From contig URAV01000013.1 of assembly GCA_900545915.1 (NCBI GenBank), positions 1-64,000 of the forward strand: DNA of 64,000 bases, in the 5' to 3' direction. Origin of the DNA: an uncultured Porphyromonadaceae bacterium (GTDB lineage: Bacteria; Bacteroidota; Bacteroidia; Bacteroidales; Coprobacteraceae). The notes below the pieces were generated by a model. The model saw only the letters and a program-made list of their open reading frames with translations, was not told the DNA's origin and searched no databases. Below, in pieces: positions 1 through 8,189 of the stretch (its first letter is position 1; each line of letters starts with the position of its first letter). A program made the translations under genes and the position numbers.

Positions 1-90
1 GCCGGAACATACCTGCTTGCAATGATAATATTATTTCTCTATAAATTTAAAACAGCTTCTAAATTAATGTGTAATTTTGTCGACGGTTAA
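1..90 (+). CDS. C-terminal end of an unidentified, possibly membrane, protein (partial)
   Basis: The first reading frame is open from the window edge to a TAA at 88-90 and encodes 29 residues. The stretch AGTYLLAMIILFLYKFK looks like a final transmembrane helix followed by a short basic cytoplasmic tail, as at the end of many transporters. Only this tail is visible, so the family cannot be named. It lies 14 bases upstream of mfd on the same strand and could be co-transcribed with it. A chance open frame cannot be excluded at this length. Confidence 0.4.
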   Translation, partial: AGTYLLAMIILFLYKFKTASKLMCNFVDG

Positions 91-104
91 GACGGTTTAT
101 AGGA

Positions 105-3100
105 ATGGATATTCAGAACTTTTCTGCGCTTTTTAACACTCCGGCGAGACGTGAAGCGTTTTTGAAACTCATTAAAGACAACAAGACAAAGCACATTTTT
201 ATACAGGGACTCGAAGGTTCCTCGATAGCGCTTTTCTTTTCCAATCTTCTAGAACATAAACAGGCACACATCATCATTGCAAACGATTTGGACGAAGCCG
301 GTTATCTGTACAACGACTTGGTGCAAATAAACGGTAACGACCACATTCTTTTATTTCCATCTGGATACAAGCGGGACATCAAATACGGGCAACCCGACCC
401 CCCTTCCGAAATATTGAGAACCGAAGTTCTGAACCGCCTGTGTCAAAAAGGAGAGTCGCTATTGATAGTCACTTATCCCGAAGCTATCGCCGAAAAAGTT
501 GTCCCGGTCAATATGCTTTCCGAACAGACCCTTCACATCGACAAAAATTCGAAGTGCGATATCATCACACTATCCGACAAACTGAGAGAACGAGGGTTCG
601 AAGAAGTGGACTATGTGTACGAACCCGGTCAGTTTGCTGTACGGGGTAGTATTCTCGACGTCTTTTCGTATACCAACGAATTGCCCTATCGTATCGATTT
701 TTTCGGTAAAGAGGTAGAAAGCATTCGTACTTTCGAAGTGGAAACACAACTTTCCACCGGAAAATTGGAAGAAGTTTATATCGTTGCCAACGTATGCGGA
801 CAAGAAGCCTCCGGCATCTCCATACTCGATTTCATCGATAAAAACACGATTTTAATCTGTCACAATCTGTCATGGGTGATCGACAGAATTTCAACCATAG
901 CTTCCGAATCGCTCTCCGAACAAACCCTTATCGCCGAAGAGGGCGACCGCTATGCTATGCAAAAAATCATCGATGTAACAGCTTTTCAAAAAAAGATAAC
1001 TACATTTCGAAGGATAGATTATGGGACCAGCAGTGAAGCGAATGCGCCGGCGGTCATTCGTTTCAACTGCACACCGCAAGGTGTTTATCACAAAAATTTC
1101 GATTTAGTCAGCCAATCGTTCTCCCAATTCATCGAAAAAGGCTACACTCTTTACATACTCAGCGACAGTGAAAAACAGATAGAACGATTGCAAGCTATTT
1201 TCGAAGAACGGGGTGACTCCATCTCGTTTACACCGGTATTGAAAACCTTGCATGAGGGATTCGTCGACAACGATTTGAAAATAGGTTGTTTCACCGACCA
1301 CCAGATATTCGATCGGTTTCACAAATACACTTTGAAAAGCGAGCATGCGCGTTCTGGGAAACTGGCTCTTTCCTTGAAAGAGCTCAACCAGATAGAAGTC
1401 GGCGACTACATCGTGCATGTGGATCACGGTATAGGTCGTTTCGGGGGATTGATACATACCGAAATCAACGGAAAAATGCAAGAGGTCATTAAACTGACTT
1501 ACCAAAACGACGATATTATTTTTGTCAGCATTCACGCCTTGCACAAATTGGCGAAATACCGGGCAAAAGAGGGAGAAGCTCCTCGTATCAACAAACTGGG
1601 AAGCGGTGCTTGGGAACGCATGAAAGAGAAGACAAAAGGCAAGATGAAAGAGATTGCCCGCGACTTGATAAAACTCTATGCCGCCCGTAAAGAGGAAAAA
1701 GGATTCGCTTTCTCGCCCGACTCGTTCCTGCAACAAGAACTCGAAGCATCGTTCATTTACGAAGATACTCCCGACCAGATAAAATCCACAGCCGAAGTGA
1801 AAGCCGACATGGAACGCGAACGCCCTATGGACAGGCTCATCTGCGGCGACGTGGGTTTCGGGAAAACCGAAATTGCCATACGTGCGGCATTCAAAGCCAC
1901 CTGCGACAACAAACAGGTCGCAGTACTCGTGCCTACCACCGTATTGGCCTTCCAGCATTACCAAACCTTCAAAGAGCGATTGAAGGAGTTCCCAGTACGT
2001 ATCGAATACCTCAGCCGAGCCCGGAAAGCATCAGAAGTAAAAGCCATTTTGAAAGACCTTGCCGACCGCAAAATAGATATTATCATAGGAACCCACAAGC
2101 TCATCGGGAAAGATGTGAGATTCAACGACCTCGGGCTTTTAATTGTCGACGAGGAACAAAAATTCGGAGTGGCCGTAAAAGAGAAACTCAAACAGATGAA
2201 AGTGAATGTCGACACCCTTACGATGTCGGCAACTCCCATACCTCGCACCTTACAATTCTCTTTAATGGGTGCACGCGACCTTTCGGTTATCTCTACCCCT
2301 CCGGCCAATCGCTATCCTATCCAAACCGAAGTACACGCTTTCAACGACGACATTATCAAAGAAGCGATTAACTTCGAAATGAGCCGAGGCGGGCAGATTT
2401 TTTTCATCAACAACCGTATTCCCCAACTGTACGAACTCGAAAACACGATTCACCGGTTGGTTCCCGACGCACGTGTTGTGATCGGGCACGGACAAATGCC
2501 ACCCGAAAAATTGGAACAGGCAATTATCGACTTCGTCAACTATGATTATGATATTTTACTGGCTACCACCATTATCGAGTCGGGAATAGATATGCCAAAC
2601 ACCAATACGATAATCATCAACGATGCACAAAACTTCGGATTAAGCGAACTGCATCAACTGCGGGGACGTGTAGGCCGCAGCAACCGAAAGGCTTTCTGTT
2701 ACCTGCTCACTCCACCACGCCACACATTCTCGGTAGATGCCCGCCGACGATTACAAGCCATCGAAAGTTTCTCGGAATTGGGAAGCGGCATACACATCGC
2801 CATGCAGGACCTCGACATACGGGGAGCCGGTAACCTCTTAGGAGCGGAACAAAGTGGTTTTATCGCAGATTTAGGCTATGAAACTTACCAAAAAATTTTA
2901 AAGGAGGCTGTCGAAGAATTAAAAAACGACGAATTCAGCGACCTCTATTACGGAGCCGATTCGGATACGAAACCCGAAGAGTTCGTCTCGGAATGTACCA
3001 TTGAGTCCGACTTGGAAATCTTATTCCCGGCAAACTACGTACCGCAGGAATCCGAGCGTATCTCCCTATATCAAGAGCTCGACAACATGGAGCGTGAAAC

Positions 3101-3449
3101 CGATATACGACAATTTTGCGAGCGCTTGGAAGACCGTTTCGGCCGCATACCCCACGAAGCTATGGAATTGATTCGGGTAGTCCGGTTAAGACGGCTGGCT
3201 AAACAATTAGGAATCGAGAAAGTAGGGTTGAAACAGGGATACATGTATCTTTACTTCGTTTCGGACGAGCATGTCGCCTATTATCAATCCGCTGCATTCG
3301 GTCGCATCTTAGGATTCTTGCAAAAAAATCCCAAGCTTTGTAAATTGCGGGAAATAAACAGTCGCCGCTCGTTAGCTATAAAGGACATCACTTCGGTGGA
3401 ATCGGCGGTATCGGTTTTGGAGGAGGTGTTGCAGACACTTCCGGTTTAA
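105..3449 (+). CDS. mfd: Transcription-repair coupling factor Mfd
   Basis: Mfd is the cytoplasmic ATP-dependent translocase that removes RNA polymerase stalled at DNA lesions and recruits UvrA. At 1114 residues it has the usual family length. In order: a UvrB-like N-terminal module, a CarD-like RNA polymerase-interacting domain around residues 425-490 (VGDYIVHVDHGIGRFGG), then a RecG-like helicase with Walker A GDVGFGKTE near residue 580 and the DEEQ box in IVDEEQKFG. Helicase motif VI (HQLRGRVGRS) and the C-terminal TRCF domain follow. The ATG at 105 begins a typical N-terminus. Its 3' end overlaps the convergent mechanosensitive channel gene by 62 bases. uvrC lies about 34 kb away in this window. 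Confidence 0.97.
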   Translation: MDIQNFSALFNTPARREAFLKLIKDNKTKHIFIQGLEGSSIALFFSNLLEHKQAHIIIANDLDEAGYLYNDLVQINGNDHILLFPSGYKRDIKYGQPDPPSEILRTEVLNRLCQKGESLLIVTYPEAIAEKVVPVNMLSEQTLHIDKNSKCDIITLSDKLRERGFEEVDYVYEPGQFAVRGSILDVFSYTNELPYRIDFFGKEVESIRTFEVETQLSTGKLEEVYIVANVCGQEASGISILDFIDKNTILICHNLSWVIDRISTIASESLSEQTLIAEEGDRYAMQKIIDVTAFQKKITTFRRIDYGTSSEANAPAVIRFNCTPQGVYHKNFDLVSQSFSQFIEKGYTLYILSDSEKQIERLQAIFEERGDSISFTPVLKTLHEGFVDNDLKIGCFTDHQIFDRFHKYTLKSEHARSGKLALSLKELNQIEVGDYIVHVDHGIGRFGGLIHTEINGKMQEVIKLTYQNDDIIFVSIHALHKLAKYRAKEGEAPRINKLGSGAWERMKEKTKGKMKEIARDLIKLYAARKEEKGFAFSPDSFLQQELEASFIYEDTPDQIKSTAEVKADMERERPMDRLICGDVGFGKTEIAIRAAFKATCDNKQVAVLVPTTVLAFQHYQTFKERLKEFPVRIEYLSRARKASEVKAILKDLADRKIDIIIGTHKLIGKDVRFNDLGLLIVDEEQKFGVAVKEKLKQMKVNVDTLTMSATPIPRTLQFSLMGARDLSVISTPPANRYPIQTEVHAFNDDIIKEAINFEMSRGGQIFFINNRIPQLYELENTIHRLVPDARVVIGHGQMPPEKLEQAIIDFVNYDYDILLATTIIESGIDMPNTNTIIINDAQNFGLSELHQLRGRVGRSNRKAFCYLLTPPRHTFSVDARRRLQAIESFSELGSGIHIAMQDLDIRGAGNLLGAEQSGFIADLGYETYQKILKEAVEELKNDEFSDLYYGADSDTKPEEFVSECTIESDLEILFPANYVPQESERISLYQELDNMERETDIRQFCERLEDRFGRIPHEAMELIRVVRLRRLAKQLGIEKVGLKQGYMYLYFVSDEHVAYYQSAAFGRILGFLQKNPKLCKLREINSRRSLAIKDITSVESAVSVLEEVLQTLPV

Positions 3450-4803
3450 CAGAAGGCGGCACTTCCGTATTTTTCTCTTTCATGGTTCCCCACGGAATAC
3501 CCCACAACTCATCGGGATTATGGCCGGCCGTCAATAGAGCCGAATTAATATAATCCCGTCCCGACGGATTTTGGAACGGATACAGACCAAACCGGGGCAT
3601 GATAGCAGCATAATGTTCGAAAATTTCGGCTTGTATAGATTCATAGCTTACCCAATTTTTATTAGCCGAAAAGCAATATAACTGCAAAGGCAACCCGTTA
3701 TCGTTAGGATCTAACGTTCTGACCATAAGAGTCAATTGATCGTTGATAAACTTATGTTGTTGTAAATAAAGAGTCATGTAAGCTCTGAAAAGCCCTAAAT
3801 TCGTCTCGATCGTTCCGTTCACCAGTCCCGCGCTATTTTCGGTATTTTCTACAATTCCTTTTTGTTGTTGAGCCTCTTTTTTCTCGATGAAATCGCGCAG
3901 AATATCGATTTGTTTCAAATTTTGCAATAATTCGGGGGTACAAAATTTTACCGTGTTCAGGTCGATGGTAAACGAGCGCATGATACGACGGCCACCCGAA
4001 TCGGACATTCCGCGCCAGTTTTGTACCTCCCCTGAAATAAGCGAATAAGGAGGAATCGTCACTATGGTATTATCGAAATTCTGAACCTTCACCGTATTCA
4101 ACGAAACATCGATAACGACTCCGTTCACGGCGCCACCCGGCACGACAATCCAATCGCCATTCCTTATCATATCGTTTTGCGAGAGTTGTACACCGGCGAC
4201 AAAGCCCAATATGCTGTCTTTAAATATCAACATCAGCACCGCGGCAAATGCGCCCAGTCCGGTAATCAAAGCCATCGGCGAACGTTCTATCAAAATAGAT
4301 ACCGCAATAATCACCCATATCCCTATCAAAAGTCCTTTGATAATTTGTATCATTCCCTTCATCGGCCGATCCCGAAATGCGGTACGACGAGAATAGATAC
4401 GCCAAAATACCGAAATTTGCGTATTGATCGAGAAAACGAGGACTCCGAGCAGATAAATCCAGCAAACTTTTTCGATAATCCGTAATAGTTCGGGAGTTCC
4501 GTGAAAAGCAAATGGCAACAGAGATAAAATCACCAACGGCGGGATAACATGCGTTATATGGGTAAAGACTTTGGCTTCGACCAACCCTTTCAACAGATCC
4601 CCTCCTTTATATTTTATAATCCGATGAATCACATAAATAACAATCATTCTCAAAATCCTTGCAACCACAATAGCGATCACAAAAACAAGAATACCATACA
4701 CAATTCTATCCCAAACCGGCGAAGACTCTCCCGTTATTCTATGCAATAAAGAAGATACCCATTCCATGAGCCGGTCGGCTACTTCATAAGCTTTATTCAT
4801 CAA
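3388..4803 (-). CDS. YbdG-like mechanosensitive ion channel, copy 1
   Basis: This is an inner-membrane channel of the MscS superfamily, expected to open under membrane tension during hypo-osmotic shock. About five hydrophobic segments lie in residues 25-215. They are followed by the pore/beta domain with FKDSILGFVAGVQLSQNDM and VQNFDNTIVTIPPYSLISG, and by NWRGMSDSGGRRIMRSF, which is typical of the YbdG/miniconductance branch. It is paralogous to the 438-residue protein at 21559-22875. It is longer because of a proline-rich C-terminal tail (VPPSVKPEVSATPPPKP...), whose last 20 codons lie antisense to the end of mfd. The start could be either of the two adjacent ATGs (4803 or 4800). Confidence 0.93.
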   Translation of the reverse strand: MMNKAYEVADRLMEWVSSLLHRITGESSPVWDRIVYGILVFVIAIVVARILRMIVIYVIHRIIKYKGGDLLKGLVEAKVFTHITHVIPPLVILSLLPFAFHGTPELLRIIEKVCWIYLLGVLVFSINTQISVFWRIYSRRTAFRDRPMKGMIQIIKGLLIGIWVIIAVSILIERSPMALITGLGAFAAVLMLIFKDSILGFVAGVQLSQNDMIRNGDWIVVPGGAVNGVVIDVSLNTVKVQNFDNTIVTIPPYSLISGEVQNWRGMSDSGGRRIMRSFTIDLNTVKFCTPELLQNLKQIDILRDFIEKKEAQQQKGIVENTENSAGLVNGTIETNLGLFRAYMTLYLQQHKFINDQLTLMVRTLDPNDNGLPLQLYCFSANKNWVSYESIQAEIFEHYAAIMPRFGLYPFQNPSGRDYINSALLTAGHNPDELWGIPWGTMKEKNTEVPPSVKPEVSATPPPKPIPPIPPK

Positions 4804-4891
4804 ATATCTTTTTTGTTAAAACGTTTTCATACCCCAGAGAGTTCACTACCGATCAGAGATCGGGTAACCCGCTTAAATAAGTCTCAAACAA

Positions 4892-4926
4892 AAAAAGAAA
4901 TTCCTTTCAGAAGGAATTTCTTTTTT
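4892..4926. terminator. Bidirectional hairpin terminator
   Basis: AAGAAATTCCTT, loop TCAG, then AAGGAATTTCTT form a near-perfect stem flanked by A-runs and T-runs. It sits 30 bases past the stop of the DUF187 hydrolase gene (minus strand) and upstream of the channel gene, so it most likely ends the hydrolase transcript. Confidence 0.8.
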
Positions 4927-4955
4927 CCACAATAAACGAAAACTAATATATGCAA

Positions 4956-6743
4956 CTATTGAACCGCCACTTTCGTTCCATTAACAATATACATTCCTGC
5001 TGGAACCGTTATTTCTGAATTTCCACCCGAAACTCTGACCATACGAATCAACTGCCCGGTAAACGAATATATATAAATATCCATATCCTTTGGAACAGAA
5101 ACATAGATAGCTCCCGATCCTCCATAAACGACAAGGCTGTCGACAATTCCCGACTGAACACCCGATGGAGTTTTAATATAAGGTTGTGACTCGTTTCCAT
5201 AAGGATCGATAGCCGTTATAGCATACACATATCCCGATTGAGTATAAGAAGAAACATCTATACTTTTTTCCCATGTAACTCGCTTCAAATAGGCCGATGT
5301 TTCATAGGTTTGAGGATTATTAGCCACGCGACTGGGTACGAAATACACGGCATAACGTATCGTTTCATCTGCATCAGCCGACCAACTCAACATATTTCCC
5401 GACACCGAAATATCGGTAATATCGGGCAAATCACAGGGCGTTTTCCAGCTCATAACGGGCGTTAACGCCGGTTCGGTAAATTTATTCTCGGCGACATAAG
5501 TATCCAACCCGTAACTGAAAAACTGCGTCGTATTGAAAAAGACGTGTCCGGGAGCCCCCATCAGATCGGTCGATCGGTTCATATCCACTTCAAACCCGCA
5601 CTCTTCCGTACCTTTGGCTGCTGTCGCGGCGATAGAACGTTCCACCATCGACAAACCGTTATATTCGTTCTCGCTCATGCCGAGCCGACGCAATACACTT
5701 TTCATACGCTGCGGACTATTTTGGGGCATCGTAGAAATTCGCATACTCGAATAAAAGTGTCTGTCCATCGTCTTGGCCACCTTCGCCCACCACGGAACCA
5801 ATGTCTTATACCCCCAAACATGAGTGTTGAAACTCGGCCAGTAACATTGTGGCGAAATATAGTCTATCGTTTTCGCTTTCAACCAAGCCACTCCATCGCA
5901 ATATAGTTGGGAATAGGCACTCGTTCCTCCGCTTGTATTCAAATACTCTATACCATACGAAGCGGCGACACTACTGCTACCGCCCCATATCCCGAAAGGC
6001 CCTATACCGAATTTCACGGTCGGTTTCGTCTCCTGTATCATAGCGTAAATATCGGCGATAAGTTTGTTGCAATTCTCACGGCGCCAATCCCCCACATTTT
6101 TCCTTTCGGGTTTATATAGACTCTGAGAATAGGCATCTTCATTTTTAGTGCCTTCGTAGGGGTAAAAGTAATCGTCGAACACGATACCGTCGACATTGTA
6201 CTTGATGACTATATCTTTGATAACCTTCACCAAATACTCGATTACCTCGGGATTCCCCGGGTCGAGAATAAAACTCGACGAATACTCCAACAGCCACTCC
6301 GGGTGATTCTTACGTATGGGATCATCGGCTCCGTTCATATTTTTTTCACTCTCATAGCGATATGGATTGATCCATGCATGAAGTTCCATTCCCCGCTTAT
6401 GCGCCTCCTCTATGGCAAACGCCAGCGGATCATATCCCGGATCGACCCCACGTGTTCCCGTCAAAAACTTCGACCACGGCTCGTAGGCCGAATTGTACAA
6501 GGCATCCGACATAGGACGCACCTGCAACCAAACCGCATTCATACGGGCCGCCTGCATACCATCGAATATCTTAATCAGAGCGGCCTTTTGCTCTTCCGAA
6601 GTCTGGGTCGATTTGGGCCAATCGATGTTACTCACCGAGGCCAACCATGTTGCACGAAATTCACGTTTTGGAGATTCGGCCCAACACCCCCAAATAATAC
6701 CGATAGTTAAAAAAAGGAAGGATAATTTTTTCATGTTATTCAC
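4956..6743 (-). CDS. Secreted family 10-like glycosyl hydrolase (DUF187/GHL10)
   Basis: Probable exported carbohydrate-active enzyme. The N-terminus (MKKLSFLFLTIGIIWGCWA) is a signal peptide; a cysteine near its end leaves lipoprotein processing possible. Residues about 25-390 match the DUF187/GHL10 TIM-barrel family: FRATWLASVSNIDWP, VWLQVRPMSDALY, HAWINPYRY and DGIVFDDYFYPYEG. A fibronectin type III-like region follows (about 430-530). The last 60 residues form a small beta module ending PAGMYIVNGTKVAVQ, which resembles a sorting-type C-terminal domain but is not a clear T9SS signal. Family members are thought to act on cell-wall or host glycans; the substrate here is unknown. It sits alone between the divergent mechanosensitive channel and ychF, with its own promoter. 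Confidence 0.88.
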   Translation of the reverse strand: MNNMKKLSFLFLTIGIIWGCWAESPKREFRATWLASVSNIDWPKSTQTSEEQKAALIKIFDGMQAARMNAVWLQVRPMSDALYNSAYEPWSKFLTGTRGVDPGYDPLAFAIEEAHKRGMELHAWINPYRYESEKNMNGADDPIRKNHPEWLLEYSSSFILDPGNPEVIEYLVKVIKDIVIKYNVDGIVFDDYFYPYEGTKNEDAYSQSLYKPERKNVGDWRRENCNKLIADIYAMIQETKPTVKFGIGPFGIWGGSSSVAASYGIEYLNTSGGTSAYSQLYCDGVAWLKAKTIDYISPQCYWPSFNTHVWGYKTLVPWWAKVAKTMDRHFYSSMRISTMPQNSPQRMKSVLRRLGMSENEYNGLSMVERSIAATAAKGTEECGFEVDMNRSTDLMGAPGHVFFNTTQFFSYGLDTYVAENKFTEPALTPVMSWKTPCDLPDITDISVSGNMLSWSADADETIRYAVYFVPSRVANNPQTYETSAYLKRVTWEKSIDVSSYTQSGYVYAITAIDPYGNESQPYIKTPSGVQSGIVDSLVVYGGSGAIYVSVPKDMDIYIYSFTGQLIRMVRVSGGNSEITVPAGMYIVNGTKVAVQ

Positions 6744-6762
6744 AAAACATTAGTGTATTTTG

Positions 6763-6792
6763 CAAATATATCCCTTTAAATCAATTCTTCAA
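6763..6792 (-). promoter_or_regulatory. Promoter of the DUF187 hydrolase gene
   Basis: On the minus strand, TTG is followed after exactly 19 bases by TATATTTG, matching the Bacteroidota -33/-7 consensus. The predicted transcript starts roughly 15-20 bases before the ATG. Confidence 0.75.
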
Positions 6793-6891
6793 GGCTATTT
6801 TATTTAAATAAATAAAACGACACATAAAATATATAATTATTATACAAAATCGCTAATTGAACATAATACACAGAAGTAAGAAAAGAATCGC

Positions 6892-6958
6892 TATCTTTGC
6901 AAGGAATATGAAAACAGATTACGTTTCGTCGTAATCAAACGACTTTGCGTCTGTTTTC
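6892..6958 (+). promoter_or_regulatory. ychF (copy 1) promoter and structured leader with an 8-codon upstream ORF
   Basis: TATCTTTG at 6892-6899 is a -7 element; no clear TTG is found 19-21 bases upstream. The transcript would carry a leader of about 105 bases. GAAAACAGA (6910-6918) pairs perfectly with TCTGTTTTC (6950-6958), and TTACG (6919-6923) pairs with CGTAA (6930-6934). An upstream ORF ATG...TAA (6908-6934, MKTDYVSS) ends exactly at the inner stem. The second ychF copy has the same -7 element and a leader hairpin in a similar place. Confidence 0.5.
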
Positions 6959-7011
6959 GTGCAGTATTTTGCAACAAATTATTTCGATTATAACCGAAAC
7001 AATATTATATA

Positions 7012-8115
7012 ATGAGTTTACAATGTGGCATAGTCGGCTTACCTAACGTGGGTAAATCGACTCTTTTCAATTGTCTGTCCAACGCAAAAGCGCAATCGGC
7101 AAATTTCCCGTTCTGTACCATAGAACCTAATGTAGGTGTCATTACAGTACCCGACGAACGATTAAACAAACTGGCAGAACTGGTGCATCCGCAACGAATA
7201 GTCCCCACCACTGTGGAGATCGTTGACATCGCCGGATTGGTCAAAGGAGCCAGCAAAGGCGAAGGTCTGGGAAATAAATTCTTGGCGAACATCAGGGAAA
7301 CCGATGCAATCCTGCATGTATTGCGTTGCTTCGACGATGACAACATTACCCACGTGGACGGAACGGTCAACCCGGTACGCGACAAGGAAATCATCGATTT
7401 CGAGCTCCAACTGAAAGACTTGGAAACCATAGAATCACGTATTTCAAAAGTCCAAAAACAGGCTCAGACAGGAGGAGACAAAGCAGCAAAGGTTACATAC
7501 GAGGTTTTAAGCCGATACAAAGAAGCACTCGAACAAGGGAAAGCTGCTCGTACCGTCACTTTCGAGACCAAAGACGAACAGAAAATAGCTCATGACCTTT
7601 TCCTGCTTACCAACAAACCGGTAATGTATGTCTGCAACGTGGACGACAACAGCGCCGTATCGGGTAACAAATACGTGGATATGGTACGCGAAGCCGTTAA
7701 AGACGAGAATGCCGAAATCCTTATCTTGGCAGCCAAAACAGAATCGGAAATCGCCGAGTTCGAAACTTACGAGGAACGACAAATGTTCCTCCAAGAAATA
7801 GGCTTGGAAGAATCGGGCGTTTCCCGTCTGATCCGAGCGGCTTACAGCTTGCTCAATCTCGAAACCTACTTCACCGCCGGGCCCCAGGAAGTTCGGGCAT
7901 GGACCTATTTGAAAGGCAGTAAGGCTCCACAATGTGCCGGTATTATCCATACCGATTTCGAGAAAGGTTTTATCCGAGCCGAAGTGATCAAATACGACGA
8001 CTATATCGCTCTCGGTTCCGAAAACGCTTGTAAAGAGGCCGGTAAAATGTACATCGAAGGAAAAGAATATGTCGTACAAGACGGCGACATCATGCACTTC
8101 CGATTCAACGTATAA
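7012..8115 (+). CDS. ychF: Redox-regulated ATPase YchF (OLA1 family), copy 1
   Basis: YchF is a universally conserved Obg-family P-loop ATPase that associates with ribosomes and is linked to stress and redox control. The 367 residues match the family length. Walker A is GLPNVGKST (residues 9-17). The switch/G3 region is VDIAGLVKGASKGEGLGNKFL. The central region is charged and coiled-coil-like, and the C-terminal TGS domain ends IVQDGDIMHFRFNV-like (here VVQDGDIMHFRFNV). A second copy at 20229-21332 differs at only about 36 residues by eye, roughly 90% identity. Two ychF genes in one short region are unusual, because the gene is normally single copy. Confidence 0.96.
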   Translation: MSLQCGIVGLPNVGKSTLFNCLSNAKAQSANFPFCTIEPNVGVITVPDERLNKLAELVHPQRIVPTTVEIVDIAGLVKGASKGEGLGNKFLANIRETDAILHVLRCFDDDNITHVDGTVNPVRDKEIIDFELQLKDLETIESRISKVQKQAQTGGDKAAKVTYEVLSRYKEALEQGKAARTVTFETKDEQKIAHDLFLLTNKPVMYVCNVDDNSAVSGNKYVDMVREAVKDENAEILILAAKTESEIAEFETYEERQMFLQEIGLEESGVSRLIRAAYSLLNLETYFTAGPQEVRAWTYLKGSKAPQCAGIIHTDFEKGFIRAEVIKYDDYIALGSENACKEAGKMYIEGKEYVVQDGDIMHFRFNV

Positions 8116-8137
8116 TTTACACAGTCATTACCATACA

Positions 8138-8169
8138 AAAAAATGCGATGAAAATTCATCGCATTTTTT
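8138..8169. terminator. Bidirectional terminator between ychF copy 1 and the S41 protease gene
   Basis: AAAATGCGATGAA pairs with TTCATCGCATTTT, with A-runs and T-runs on both sides. It lies between two convergent stop codons. Confidence 0.85.
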
Positions 8170-8189
8170 ATATCCTCCTTCAAGAAGAG

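Noticed and set aside
1104..1964. 286-codon open frame antisense to mfd
   Set aside because: It is a shadow of the mfd coding frame: low-complexity translation, no family resemblance, no promoter.
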